Assembly: GCF_011761985.1 (NCBI RefSeq)
Contig: NZ_JAASQT010000006.1
Coordinates: 1 to 64,000 of the forward strand
Direction of reading: 5' to 3'
DNA length: 64,000 nucleotides
Source: Brevundimonas terrae
GTDB taxonomy: Bacteria; Pseudomonadota; Alphaproteobacteria; Caulobacterales; Caulobacteraceae
Shown here: one piece after another, positions 1 to 8,013 of the stretch
How the letters are laid out: each line of letters begins with the position of its first letter
Position numbering within the stretch: position 1 is the stretch's first letter
Program-made: the position numbers and the translations under genes
The notes under the pieces: model-generated
Database searches by the model: none
What the model saw: only the letters and a program-made list of their open reading frames with translations
What the model was told of the DNA's origin: nothing

Positions 1-327
1 TTTCGATCTTTCTCAGAACCGATCCCGAAGAACCAAACCCCTGAAAATCCAGATACACAGTAGCATCCAGAAGGCTGACCCCGCCGCCGAACCGCCCCGT
101 GGGGCAGCGCGTCGTTGAGCGAGACGGCGGTATAGGCGGGTGGTTTCGAGTCCACAACCGATTCCTTCGTCGATTCCGAACTTTCTCACGAACCATGAAT
201 CGCTGGACCTGAGTCCGTAAGCCTCACCCATATATCCCATACATATGGTGTGCTTTATATATAGAGAGAGAGAGGGACGCCAGCTCTCGCTCGCGCCCCT
301 CCCCTACATCCTTAGAGCACCGCGCGC
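1..327. other. Flanking region without a supported gene
   Basis: This stretch lies downstream of the minus-strand TonB receptor. An open frame exists on the minus strand (13-240), but its translation is Arg/Gly-rich with no recognisable domain and I do not support it. The only distinct structure is the TA/GA microsatellite at 256-275. No clear intrinsic terminator for the receptor gene is visible. Confidence 0.5.
256..275. repeat. TA/GA dinucleotide microsatellite
   Basis: A short run of TA repeats passes directly into GA repeats and ends in GGG. It lies about 55 bp beyond the stop codon of the minus-strand TonB receptor. Simple repeats of this kind are uncommon in such a GC-rich chromosome. 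Whether the copy number varies cannot be seen from one sequence. Confidence 0.75.
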
Positions 328-3300
328 CTAGAAGCGCTTGGTCAGAGACACACCCCACAGACGGGGATCCAGCGTGAACACATTGGTGGTCAGCATGGAA
401 TCGTCGCTGTTGGTGAAGGCATCTACGATAGGTGCGTCATCGAACAGGTTTTTGACATACGCCTGAACAGCGAGATTGCGCTCTGGGAGTTCCCAGGTTG
501 CCGACAGGTTCACATTGTCCCACCCCCGAATTTCATCATACTCGGTGTTGTAGACACGGAAATAGCTATCCGCTTGACGGTAATAATCCCCGCGCAGAGT
601 CAATTCCGAACCGGAGAAGTGCCAAGTGTACTGAGCACCGATGTTCACAGTCCACCGAGGCGCATTGGGAAGCTCGTTACCCGAAATATCCGCCTCGAAG
701 CCGCGACCACCATTCGGCGCATCGGTCAGAGGATTATATTCCAGCCCCGTCCAGAAATCATATTGATAGACAATCGAATCCGCCGGGAAGTCCGGGCTGA
801 AAGATCCAATGCGTTTCGATCCACCGCACAGCGCGGACAAGGCATATGATTGTAGCGAGTTTGTAATGGGGTGGGCATAGATAGCCTCTACCATGTGCTT
901 AGGCGCGATGCAGTTAGATGGCACCTGCACCCACGGACGGACAACCAACCAATCCTCATTCCCCTGCGTACGGTTCATTACATCAATCGAACCTTCGCCA
1001 TCACCAATCCGGGTTTTCAGGAAGCCCACATTGGCATCCATGCGGAAGTTTGGTGTCGGCCGCCAGATGGCTTCGAACTCTACCCCCGCCGAGGTAGCGT
1101 CAAAATTCTCGTTCAGCGAGATACGGTCAACGATCTGCGAAACCTGATAGTCCGTATAGTCATAATAGAAAGCCGTGACGTTCAGACCGAAACTGCCCGT
1201 CGAGTTCAGGAATTTGGAGCCAACCTCGAAGGCATTCACATATTCAGGCTCAAAGGTTTCAGCCAATGGCTGATATTGAACAACCAGCGGATTGATCCCC
1301 GCCCGAGGCGGGTTCGTACCGCCCCCCTTATAGCCACGGCTATAGGATGCGTAGAGCATCAGACCATCAACCGGTTTCCAGTCAAAGACAGCTCGCCCGG
1401 TAAGCGCTTCCCAGCTCTGTTTCACTTCGGGATCTGCCGGATAGCCCCGTACAGACGAGCCCCCCGAAAGAGGACCGAAGCCCAGAGAATCCAATGAACC
1501 TAGAAGCAACTGGCTGGGGTATGGCGTCGTCGTTTTGGTATCATCGGTATAGCGCAGACCAATAGTCAAACGCTTGTTATCGCCAATGTCCCAATAGCCC
1601 TCACCGAACACAGCCCAAGATTGGGTATGAACTTCATTTTTGCTTCTGAAATAGTTATGGCCATCGCCAGCAAGATTGTCGATCGACGAATAATCTACAT
1701 AGATACATTCATCTACAGACCCATCTGTGCATTTTCTGGTTTCAATTTTGTTGAGTTGCCCAGGAATAACGCGCCCATAAAAATATTCGGCAAGATAATT
1801 AAATGTATTATTGAATACAAAATAATCATCTTGAGTTTTAAAATCTAGATAGTTCGCACCAAGTATAAAATTGAAACCTCCATCAAGATCAGATTGTATA
1901 CGGAACTCCTGATACCACTGTCTATTATCCGATCGGCTTAAATCAACTGACTCCATGCGGCGGGAAGCCCCCAATTGAGGGTCAGTATAGTAACCATCTG
2001 GCGCAGGTCCACCGATCATAGGATTCCCAAATACATCCTGAAGACCATCACTGCTGTTGAAAATCTCGTTCGACATGTATCGGGCATAGTCCTGCGTCGC
2101 CCAGAACTCGTCCTTTGAATACGCTGTTTGCGAATAAAGACGCAGTTTCTCGTTGATATACAATTCCAGGTTCAATTGGACAACATCGTTAGTTGCCACA
2201 TAGCGCGGATCATAGGCGGTCGCGATTTCACGCAGGTTTTTCGACTGTGTAACCCCTGCATAGGGATCAAGCGCACTACCGACTGCACCAACGGATTCAC
2301 CAAAAAACTCTCCTGGCGCAGGTGGCTTGCTACCCAGGCCAATACTATTCAGCATAAACATCTGGGCCATGCCGGCACCATTTGGTGCACTATAGGCAGC
2401 GTCGTCATACAATGAGCCCGGCAGACAGCCCTGACTGAAACGGCCCTGGGTTTCAGCTGGAATATCGGTCGATCCGATCCGCGTCATACTGGGCGCACGC
2501 GTACAAAGCTGTTTACCCGTACGAAGACGATCATCGTCTTCCTCAAAATGCTCCCAGAGCAGATTGGCGCGGAAACGGTCCGTTGGTTCCCACGCCGCAG
2601 ACAGGCGCGTTGACCATAATTCGCGCCCGTTCACATCCTCGTCTTTAAAGGTATTGTGATCGAAGCCGTCGCGCGACGTGATGCTGCCTGCTGCGCGCAC
2701 CCAGAAGGTGTCGGTCAGCGGGATGTTGATCATGGCCTGACCGCGCAGGGTGCCATAATTTCCTACCTCGGCCTTGGCCAACGCCTCGAAGTCCGGCCCC
2801 GGCAGGTTGGGGAGCATGTTCACCACGCCTGCCGTCGCGTTACGGCCGTACAGCGTGCCTTGCGGACCGCGCAGAACCTCGACGCGGCTCACATCCAGAT
2901 ATTCCGATTCGAACAGGCGGTTACGCAGCAAGGGCGTGTTGTTGAAGCTGACCGCCACAGCAGGGTCGGAAGCTGCAGAGAGCGCCTTTGTGCCGATACC
3001 GCGAATGGCAAAATTATACATAGAGAAGTTGGATTTCGAGAAGGTCACGTTCGGAACAGCCCTCAGGAGCTCCGAACCGCCTTCAATCTTCATGGCATCC
3101 AGATTTTCAGCACTGAAGGCCGAAACCGCAATCGGCACGTCGCGAATCGACTGCTCACGTTTCTGGGCTGTGACGATGATTTCATCGACGACCGTCGGTC
3201 CTGCATCTTGTGCATTTGCGAGCTGGGAATATCCGCTCGTCAGAGCGAGCACAGAAGCCGTAACTACCCACTTGGTGTGAGCGCGCTTGATTTGCGCCAT
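328..3300 (-). CDS. TonB-dependent outer-membrane receptor
   Basis: A 990-aa outer-membrane receptor predicted to import a large substrate using TonB energy. The start at 3300 gives a Sec signal peptide (about residues 1-31, ending ANA before QDAG), a TonB-box-like segment (DEIIVTAQKR), a plug domain (LRGPQGTLYGRNATAGVVN) and a long beta-barrel ending in Phe. An AGGGGAGG ribosome-binding site lies upstream of 3300. The frame stays open to 3411, but that longer start would sit inside a probable -10 element, so I reject it. Residues about 480-560 are encoded by an unusually AT-rich patch (1620-1860; 15 G/C of 60 at 1801-1860). The divergent neighbours are a FAD dehydrogenase and an SBF permease. 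The substrate is unknown; a steroid-like or other hydrophobic compound is only an inference from context. Confidence 0.93.
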   Translation of the reverse strand: MAQIKRAHTKWVVTASVLALTSGYSQLANAQDAGPTVVDEIIVTAQKREQSIRDVPIAVSAFSAENLDAMKIEGGSELLRAVPNVTFSKSNFSMYNFAIRGIGTKALSAASDPAVAVSFNNTPLLRNRLFESEYLDVSRVEVLRGPQGTLYGRNATAGVVNMLPNLPGPDFEALAKAEVGNYGTLRGQAMINIPLTDTFWVRAAGSITSRDGFDHNTFKDEDVNGRELWSTRLSAAWEPTDRFRANLLWEHFEEDDDRLRTGKQLCTRAPSMTRIGSTDIPAETQGRFSQGCLPGSLYDDAAYSAPNGAGMAQMFMLNSIGLGSKPPAPGEFFGESVGAVGSALDPYAGVTQSKNLREIATAYDPRYVATNDVVQLNLELYINEKLRLYSQTAYSKDEFWATQDYARYMSNEIFNSSDGLQDVFGNPMIGGPAPDGYYTDPQLGASRRMESVDLSRSDNRQWYQEFRIQSDLDGGFNFILGANYLDFKTQDDYFVFNNTFNYLAEYFYGRVIPGQLNKIETRKCTDGSVDECIYVDYSSIDNLAGDGHNYFRSKNEVHTQSWAVFGEGYWDIGDNKRLTIGLRYTDDTKTTTPYPSQLLLGSLDSLGFGPLSGGSSVRGYPADPEVKQSWEALTGRAVFDWKPVDGLMLYASYSRGYKGGGTNPPRAGINPLVVQYQPLAETFEPEYVNAFEVGSKFLNSTGSFGLNVTAFYYDYTDYQVSQIVDRISLNENFDATSAGVEFEAIWRPTPNFRMDANVGFLKTRIGDGEGSIDVMNRTQGNEDWLVVRPWVQVPSNCIAPKHMVEAIYAHPITNSLQSYALSALCGGSKRIGSFSPDFPADSIVYQYDFWTGLEYNPLTDAPNGGRGFEADISGNELPNAPRWTVNIGAQYTWHFSGSELTLRGDYYRQADSYFRVYNTEYDEIRGWDNVNLSATWELPERNLAVQAYVKNLFDDAPIVDAFTNSDDSMLTTNVFTLDPRLWGVSLTKRF

Positions 3301-3405
3301 GCGATTTAAACCTCCCCTTGTGGACGCAGACGCAGTTGCGTTGCCTCCTTGTCTCCGTCTGATTTCTGGGACGCGACCGGACGGATCAGCCACATACCTG
3401 CGGTT

Positions 3406-3435
3406 TATCAATCCATCTACTCACTCAACTGTCAA
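3406..3435 (-). promoter_or_regulatory. Probable sigma-70 promoter of the TonB receptor
   Basis: Reading the minus strand, TTGACA (3435-3430) is followed after 18 nt by TTGATA (3411-3406), about 105 nt before the ATG at 3300. The -35 is a perfect consensus. The -10 is weaker. Confidence 0.5.
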
Positions 3436-3493
3436 TACCTGTTTACATCGTTGTCTAATAGGATTTGCGTGGTGAGACGGACAGGGCACAGAC

Positions 3494-3522
3494 AAAAAAG
3501 GGGCCGCCCCGAAGGACGGCCC
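3494..3522 (-). terminator. Minus-strand intrinsic terminator with no obvious parent gene
   Basis: On the minus strand a GGGCCGTCC/GGGCGGCCC stem (one A-C mismatch) closes a TTCG loop and is followed by six T residues. The T-tract is on the minus side only. The next gene in that direction is the TonB receptor 200 bp further on, and the gene behind it is on the plus strand. It may therefore end a short transcript starting near 3650, or attenuate read-through into the receptor. Confidence 0.7.
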
Positions 3523-3629
3523 AGGATAGCGCCGGAGTCTGACGCACTAGCAGGATTGATGGGACGGCGAGGATGCCGATACCGTTCCACCACGCCCCGG
3601 TTCGGAGAAAACGAAGCCTGCTGAAAATG

Positions 3630-3650
3630 ACATTGCTTACTGTGATGTCA
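3630..3650. promoter_or_regulatory. Candidate TetR-family operator, copy 1
   Basis: The pattern is ACATT-N3-TAC-N-G-N-GATGTCA with outer half-sites TGACAT/ATGTCA. It matches the site at 7273-7293 at 16 of 21 positions with no gap. It lies in the divergent region of the TonB receptor and FAD dehydrogenase and touches a 12-bp palindrome (3647-3658). The regulator is inferred to be the TetR protein encoded at 7288-7926. Confidence 0.6.
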
Positions 3651-3746
3651 ATATTGACGAACGGTTTTTTTATCGCTTAGTCTGTTTCATAAAATCTGTT
3701 CTCGGCCCCCACCGATTTCGCCACTCACAGCCGCGAGGAAGCCGTC

Positions 3747-5423
3747 ATGGATGCCGATGTCATTATAGTAGGCGCAGGCTTGGCCGGACTGGTGGCCGCG
3801 CACGAACTGCGCCGCAAGGGACGCCGTGTGGCTCTGGTCGATCAGGAGAACGCCAATAATCTGGGCGGTCAGGCCTTCTGGTCCTTCGGCGGCCTGTTTC
3901 TGGTCGACAGCCCCGAGCAAAGACGCCTCGGCGTGCGCGACAGCCTCGATCTGGCATGGCGGGACTGGCGTGGCAGTGCCGGATGGGACCGGCTGGAAGG
4001 CCCGCAAGACGAAGACTATTGGGCCAAGCAATGGGGCCGCGCCTATGTCGAGTTTGCCGCGGGCGAAAAGCGCCACTGGCTCAGGGACAATGGCATCAGC
4101 CTGACCCCCATGGTGGGGTGGGCCGAGCGCGGATCGGGTCGCGCCGATGGTCACGGCAATTCGGTGCCGCGTTTTCACGTCGCATGGGGCACCGGCACCG
4201 GTGTTTCCGAGCCTTTCGCACAAAGCGCCCGCGAGGCCGCAGAGGCCGGAACCCTTACCTTCTACCACCGTCATCAGGTCGATGATCTGATTGTCGAGGC
4301 CGGTCGGGTAACCGGCGTGACCGGCACGGCACTGGCCCCCGACAATGCCGCACGGGCCATGCCTTCTAACCGGACAGCGGTCGGCAGCTTTACTCTACGC
4401 GCCCCTGCGGTTGTGCTTGCGACGGGCGGCATTGGCGGCAATCACGAACTGGTCCGCAAATACTGGCCCGCCCGCCTTGGCAAACCGCCACGGCAGATGA
4501 TCACCGGCGTTCCCGCCCATGTGGATGGCCGGATGCTGGACATTGCCGAACAGGCCGGTGGCCGCATCGTGAACCGCGATCGCATGTGGCACTATGTCGA
4601 AGGCGTCAAAAACTGGGATCCCGTCTGGCCAAAGCATGCCATCCGCATCCTGCCCGGACCGTCGCCCCTATGGCTGGATGCGCTGGGGCGGCGTCTGCCC
4701 TTCCCCGCCCTGCCCGGTTACGACACCGTGGCGACGCTGAAATATCTGCGCACCACGCCCGATATCGCCGAACACGACCATAGCTGGTTCATCGTCACCC
4801 GCGATATCATGGCCAAGGAGTTCGCCCTGTCGGGGTCGGAGCAAAACCGCGACATCACCGACCGCAAGAAACTGGCCGTTTTCAAGTCGCGCCTGTCGTC
4901 ACAACCGCCCGTCGAGGTCGAGGCCTTCCGCCAGAAGGGCGAGGACTTTGTCACCGCCGAAACGCTGGAAGAGCTGGTGGCCAAGATGAACGGCCTGACC
5001 GACGCTCCGCTGCTGGATGCCGCCCTGATCCGTCGTCAGATCGAGGACCGCGACGCGCAGGTGGACAACCCCTATGCCAAGGATGTGCAGATACAGGGCA
5101 TCCATAACAGCCGTCGCTATCTAGGCGACCGACTGGCCCGCACCACCAAGCCGCACAAACTGTTGGACCCGAAACACGGCCCGCTGATCGGCATCAAACT
5201 GCATACATTGACGCGCAAATCTCTGGGCGGATTACAGACCGATCTGTCATCGCGCGTCCTTCGTCCTGACGGAACTGTGTTCGAGGGCCTGTACGCCGCG
5301 GGCGAAGCCGCTGGTTTCGGCGGCGGAGGTGTGCATGGATACAATGCTCTGGAGGGGACCTTCCTCGGGGGCTGTATCTTTTCCGGCCTGAACGCCGGAC
5401 GCGACCTGAACGGGACGCTCTGA
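3747..5423 (+). CDS. FAD-binding dehydrogenase (COG3573-like)
   Basis: A 558-aa soluble flavoprotein. An N-terminal Rossmann FAD motif (VIIVGAGLAGLVAAHELR) starts at residue 5, and the C-terminal FAD-binding signature GLYAAGEAAGFGGGGVHGYN is present. Length and layout match the COG3573 'predicted oxidoreductase' group, relatives of 3-ketosteroid dehydrogenase and fumarate reductase flavoproteins. The ATG at 3747 follows a GAGGAA ribosome-binding site. It is first in a plus-strand pair with the SBF permease (85-nt gap) and lies behind the candidate operator at 3630-3650. The substrate is unknown. Dehydrogenation of a ring compound imported by its neighbours is an inference, not something the sequence shows. 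Confidence 0.88.
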   Translation: MDADVIIVGAGLAGLVAAHELRRKGRRVALVDQENANNLGGQAFWSFGGLFLVDSPEQRRLGVRDSLDLAWRDWRGSAGWDRLEGPQDEDYWAKQWGRAYVEFAAGEKRHWLRDNGISLTPMVGWAERGSGRADGHGNSVPRFHVAWGTGTGVSEPFAQSAREAAEAGTLTFYHRHQVDDLIVEAGRVTGVTGTALAPDNAARAMPSNRTAVGSFTLRAPAVVLATGGIGGNHELVRKYWPARLGKPPRQMITGVPAHVDGRMLDIAEQAGGRIVNRDRMWHYVEGVKNWDPVWPKHAIRILPGPSPLWLDALGRRLPFPALPGYDTVATLKYLRTTPDIAEHDHSWFIVTRDIMAKEFALSGSEQNRDITDRKKLAVFKSRLSSQPPVEVEAFRQKGEDFVTAETLEELVAKMNGLTDAPLLDAALIRRQIEDRDAQVDNPYAKDVQIQGIHNSRRYLGDRLARTTKPHKLLDPKHGPLIGIKLHTLTRKSLGGLQTDLSSRVLRPDGTVFEGLYAAGEAAGFGGGGVHGYNALEGTFLGGCIFSGLNAGRDLNGTL

Positions 5424-5508
5424 TTACGGCCGCACTAGGCGGCACCTATAAATCAACCGCGCCGGATCATACGTCCGGCTCCATACGGCTGCGGGGAGGC
5501 AGACGTTT

Positions 5509-6369
5509 ATGGATTCATCCATTGTACTGATCGGGCTTCCGGTTGCGCTGGGCATTATCATGTTCGGCCTCGGACTGGATTTGACGCCCGCAGATTTTGT
5601 ACGTGTCGCCCAAAGGCCCAAGGCCGCCGTCGTCGCTCTGGGCTGTCAGCTTCTGTTGCTGCCTTTGGTTTGTTTCGGGCTGTGTATCGCTTTTGGCCTG
5701 CCACCCCTGATGGCCGTGGGCATGATGTTGCTGGCGGCATCGCCGGGAGGCACCACGGCTAACCTCTATAGCCACCTGTTCCGTGGCGATGTCGCCCTGA
5801 ATATCAGCCTGACCGCGATCAACTCGGTGATTGCCGTCGTCACCCTGCCGATCATCGTCAATCTGGCCGTAGCCTATTTCCAGCCCGGCGACATGCAGGT
5901 CGGTCTGCAGTTCAAAAAGACGCTCGAAGTCTTTCTGATTGTGCTGGTGCCCGTTGCTATCGGCATGACAGTGCGTCGTTTCTATCCCCGCTTTGCCCGC
6001 GCCATGGACAAGCCGGTACGGCTGGGTTCGATCCTGATCCTAACCGTGGTCATTCTGGGTGCCGCCCTGTCCGGTCGTGAAGCCCTGATGCAGCATCTGG
6101 GCAGTCTGGTCGGGATTGTGGTTCTGTTCTGCCTGCTCAGCCTGTCGCTTGGCTTCTTCGTGCCACGTTTGCTGAAAATCCCCCATAAGCAGGCCGTCGC
6201 CAGTGCCTTCGAGGTGGGACTGCACAATGCCACCTTGGCCATTGTCATCGCCCAGTCGGTCCTGCGCAGCCCCGAGATGAGCCTGCCCGCCGCCATATAC
6301 GGGGTGATGATGTTCCCGCTGGCCGCTGCCTTCGGTGTCGTCCTGACACGGCGCGGACCAGCCTCCTGA
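5509..6369 (+). CDS. Bile acid:sodium symporter (SBF/BASS) family permease
   Basis: A 286-aa inner-membrane protein, hydrophobic throughout with roughly nine or ten membrane segments. The segment LLAASPGGTTANLYSHLFRGDVALNISLTAINSV matches the conserved SBF core, where bacterial members bind Na+. A GGGGAGG ribosome-binding site precedes the ATG. It is probably co-transcribed with the FAD dehydrogenase; only a small hairpin (5461-5479, GCCGGA/TCCGGC) lies between them. Family members move bile acids, sterol sulfates, pantoate or keto-acids, so the substrate here is open. Together with the TonB receptor it would give a two-membrane import route. Confidence 0.88.
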   Translation: MDSSIVLIGLPVALGIIMFGLGLDLTPADFVRVAQRPKAAVVALGCQLLLLPLVCFGLCIAFGLPPLMAVGMMLLAASPGGTTANLYSHLFRGDVALNISLTAINSVIAVVTLPIIVNLAVAYFQPGDMQVGLQFKKTLEVFLIVLVPVAIGMTVRRFYPRFARAMDKPVRLGSILILTVVILGAALSGREALMQHLGSLVGIVVLFCLLSLSLGFFVPRLLKIPHKQAVASAFEVGLHNATLAIVIAQSVLRSPEMSLPAAIYGVMMFPLAAAFGVVLTRRGPAS

Positions 6370-6375
6370 AAGCAT

Positions 6376-6412
6376 GAAGGCCGATAGCCATGCGCTATCG
6401 GCCTTCACTTTA
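6376..6412. terminator. Bidirectional intrinsic terminator between SBF permease and COQ4-like gene
   Basis: A perfect 13-bp stem, GAAGGCCGATAGC (6376-6388) pairing with 6394-6406, closes a 5-nt loop and is followed by ACTTTATATA. It sits between two convergent genes. Confidence 0.85.
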
Positions 6413-6435
6413 TATATAGTCAGTGCGCAGCGTTC

Positions 6436-7242
6436 TCAGGCTGCCTTGGCCCCCGCATAGGCATTGCGCAATTCTGCCGGTACCCGATTATAAAGATACG
6501 GTTCGGGGATCCTGAGAGCGCGCCTTGCTTCATCCAGCGGCATAGCCATCAGGGCGGCATAGTCCTGTTCAGGCAACCACGCCGCCTTGCGACCATCACG
6601 CCATGCCTGCCACACGGCCCGCGCACACGGATAACCGGTGCGGGCGCGGGCAAACTGCATCCCCACGGCAAAGGCGATGACACCAAAACCCTTGCTGCGG
6701 GTTTGCGGCAGCGAAAACGCCACCAGACAGCCTTCGCCCAGCGCATTGGCCCCGTATCCGGTCAGCACATGCCAGACATCATGCACGTCGCGCAGACGGC
6801 GAGCATACCAGGCATGGGGGTGGGCCGCCTCGATCTCGCTGTCGACGACCTTGCGGCTTTCATCCACCAAGCCGTAGGCCGAAAAGTTCTGCGCCTCGAT
6901 AAAATCCAGATAGGCGCGGCCCAAACTGCCCTGCGGCAGGCTGCGCAAGTAATTGTGATCCTGAAAGACATCGGCCAGTTCTGTACGCTGATAGGCCGCC
7001 ACACCCCCTACGGGTGACGCCAACATGCGGCGATACCCCCACTGGGTCGAACGGCCCACCAAAGCATTCATGATTTCAAATACCTGCTCGGTATCATCCT
7101 TGTCCGCGATCAGCCTGCGGACAGCCTTCAGGGCGCGCAAAGGCTGCATTGTCTTGCGGATATGGGCGGACGCAGGGCGTGAAGGGGTGCCCGTATCATG
7201 CAAAATTTCCGCTACGGAAACTTGAGCCGTGAGTGTCGCCAC
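6436..7242 (-). CDS. COQ4-like (ubiquinone biosynthesis Coq4 family) protein
   Basis: A 268-aa soluble protein with the COQ4 metal-site signature HDxxH-x11-E, seen as HDVWHVLTGYGANALGE. Eukaryotic COQ4 acts in coenzyme Q head-group processing. Bacterial relatives are often found outside ubi loci and lack a settled function. The gene is divergent from the TetR gene, with a 45-bp gap holding operator copy 2. A plausible promoter reads leftward (TTGGTG-N17-GATAAT, -10 at 7280-7275). Its -10 lies inside the operator, which implies repression. A weak AGGAGGG ribosome-binding site lies upstream of the ATG. A role in modifying the cluster's substrate is an inference. Confidence 0.85.
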   Translation of the reverse strand: MATLTAQVSVAEILHDTGTPSRPASAHIRKTMQPLRALKAVRRLIADKDDTEQVFEIMNALVGRSTQWGYRRMLASPVGGVAAYQRTELADVFQDHNYLRSLPQGSLGRAYLDFIEAQNFSAYGLVDESRKVVDSEIEAAHPHAWYARRLRDVHDVWHVLTGYGANALGEGCLVAFSLPQTRSKGFGVIAFAVGMQFARARTGYPCARAVWQAWRDGRKAAWLPEQDYAALMAMPLDEARRALRIPEPYLYNRVPAELRNAYAGAKAA

Positions 7243-7272
7243 TTGAAGTCCCTCCTGTTTGGGGCTTAAGAC

Positions 7273-7293
7273 ACATTATCTACAGGGATGTCA
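7273..7293. promoter_or_regulatory. Candidate TetR-family operator, copy 2
   Basis: This has the same 21-bp pattern as 3630-3650 (16 of 21 identical; half-site GATGTCA conserved). It covers the probable -10 of the COQ4-like gene and runs through the first possible ATG (7288) of the TetR gene. Bound repressor would block both divergent genes. Confidence 0.6.
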
Positions 7294-7926
7294 TTTACAC
7301 CAATGTCAATTGAAGCACAAGCCCGCCCGCGTCGTCGTCGTCGCACGCCCGCAGAAGCGCGTCGTGAAGCCTTGACCGAAGCTCGCACCCTGCTGCTCAG
7401 CGGCGGGCCGGATGCCGTGACCCTGTCGGCCGTGGCGGGCCGTATCGGCGTGACACACGCCAACCTGATCCACCATTTCGGCTCTGCCGGCGGCCTGCAA
7501 TCGGCGCTGATGGGCTCGATGGTTCACGATCTGGCCAGCGCCATTCAAGATGCGGTGGAACGCCTGCGTACCGACGATGGTGCACCGCTCGAAGTCGTCA
7601 ATGCCGTGTTCGAGGCCTTCTCGGCTGGCGGAGCCGGACGACTGGCGGCATGGATCGTCCTGTCGGGGGACCTGTCCCATCTAGAGCCTGTGCGTATTGC
7701 CGTTCAGGATCTGGTCAAGGCCATCGATACCAAGATCGGCAATGGCGACCGCCTGCCGCCCAAGGCCATCGGCGCGGCAGTACTGTTCATCGCCCTGACC
7801 GCCTTTGGCGAAGCCCTGATCGGTCCGCCCCTGCGCGATATGCTGGATCAGGACGAGGATGCCAGCCGCAACGTCGTGGCCCAACTTCTTCCCGGCTTTT
7901 TAGCCAAAAACAGCGTTTCATCCTGA
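7288..7926 (+). CDS. TetR/AcrR-family transcriptional regulator
   Basis: A 212-aa repressor-like protein. An Arg-rich N-terminal arm (RPRRRRR) is followed by a TetR helix-turn-helix (about residues 46-70, VTLSAVAGRIGVTHANLIHHFGS) and a helical ligand-binding domain. The start is uncertain. ATG 7288 lies within the candidate operator with no spaced ribosome-binding site; ATG 7303 (MSIEAQ) is the alternative, also without a clear one. Translation may be leaderless. It is divergent from the COQ4-like gene and probably autoregulated. The same operator near the TonB receptor and FAD genes makes it the likely regulator of the whole 328-7926 set. Confidence 0.87.
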   Translation: MSFTPMSIEAQARPRRRRRTPAEARREALTEARTLLLSGGPDAVTLSAVAGRIGVTHANLIHHFGSAGGLQSALMGSMVHDLASAIQDAVERLRTDDGAPLEVVNAVFEAFSAGGAGRLAAWIVLSGDLSHLEPVRIAVQDLVKAIDTKIGNGDRLPPKAIGAAVLFIALTAFGEALIGPPLRDMLDQDEDASRNVVAQLLPGFLAKNSVSS

Positions 7927-7930
7927 AACT

Positions 7931-7985
7931 GACGCCCAAGGCGTCAATTCGCCTCACCTTTACAGGCTGAAGCGTCCTTTTTTTT
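7931..7985 (+). terminator. Possible terminator of the TetR gene
   Basis: GACGCC-caa-GGCGTC (7931-7945) forms a hairpin shortly after the TetR stop, and an eight-T run follows at 7978-7985. The hairpin is not directly next to the T-run. A distal GCGTC (7972-7976) could pair with GACGC instead, so the exact fold is unclear. Confidence 0.4.
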
Positions 7986-8013
7986 CGTACTCTGGCGATT
8001 TAGTGATCGGACA

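Larger units (their letters stand above)
3301..3746. other. Divergent regulatory region between TonB receptor and FAD dehydrogenase
   Basis: This 446-bp stretch has no supported gene. It holds the receptor promoter, a minus-strand intrinsic terminator (3494-3522) and the TetR-type operator (3630-3650). It also holds a perfect 12-bp palindrome GTCAATATTGAC (3647-3658). TTGACG (3654-3659) on the plus strand could be the -35 of the FAD gene, but the -10 is not clear. Confidence 0.6.

Noticed and set aside
13..240. 75-aa open frame on the minus strand
   Set aside because: No ribosome-binding site, no recognisable domain and an Arg/Gly-rich translation typical of a chance frame in GC-rich DNA.
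3301..3411. Longer N-terminus of the first TonB receptor
   Set aside because: It would start inside a probable -10 element and put 37 charged residues before a normal signal peptide.
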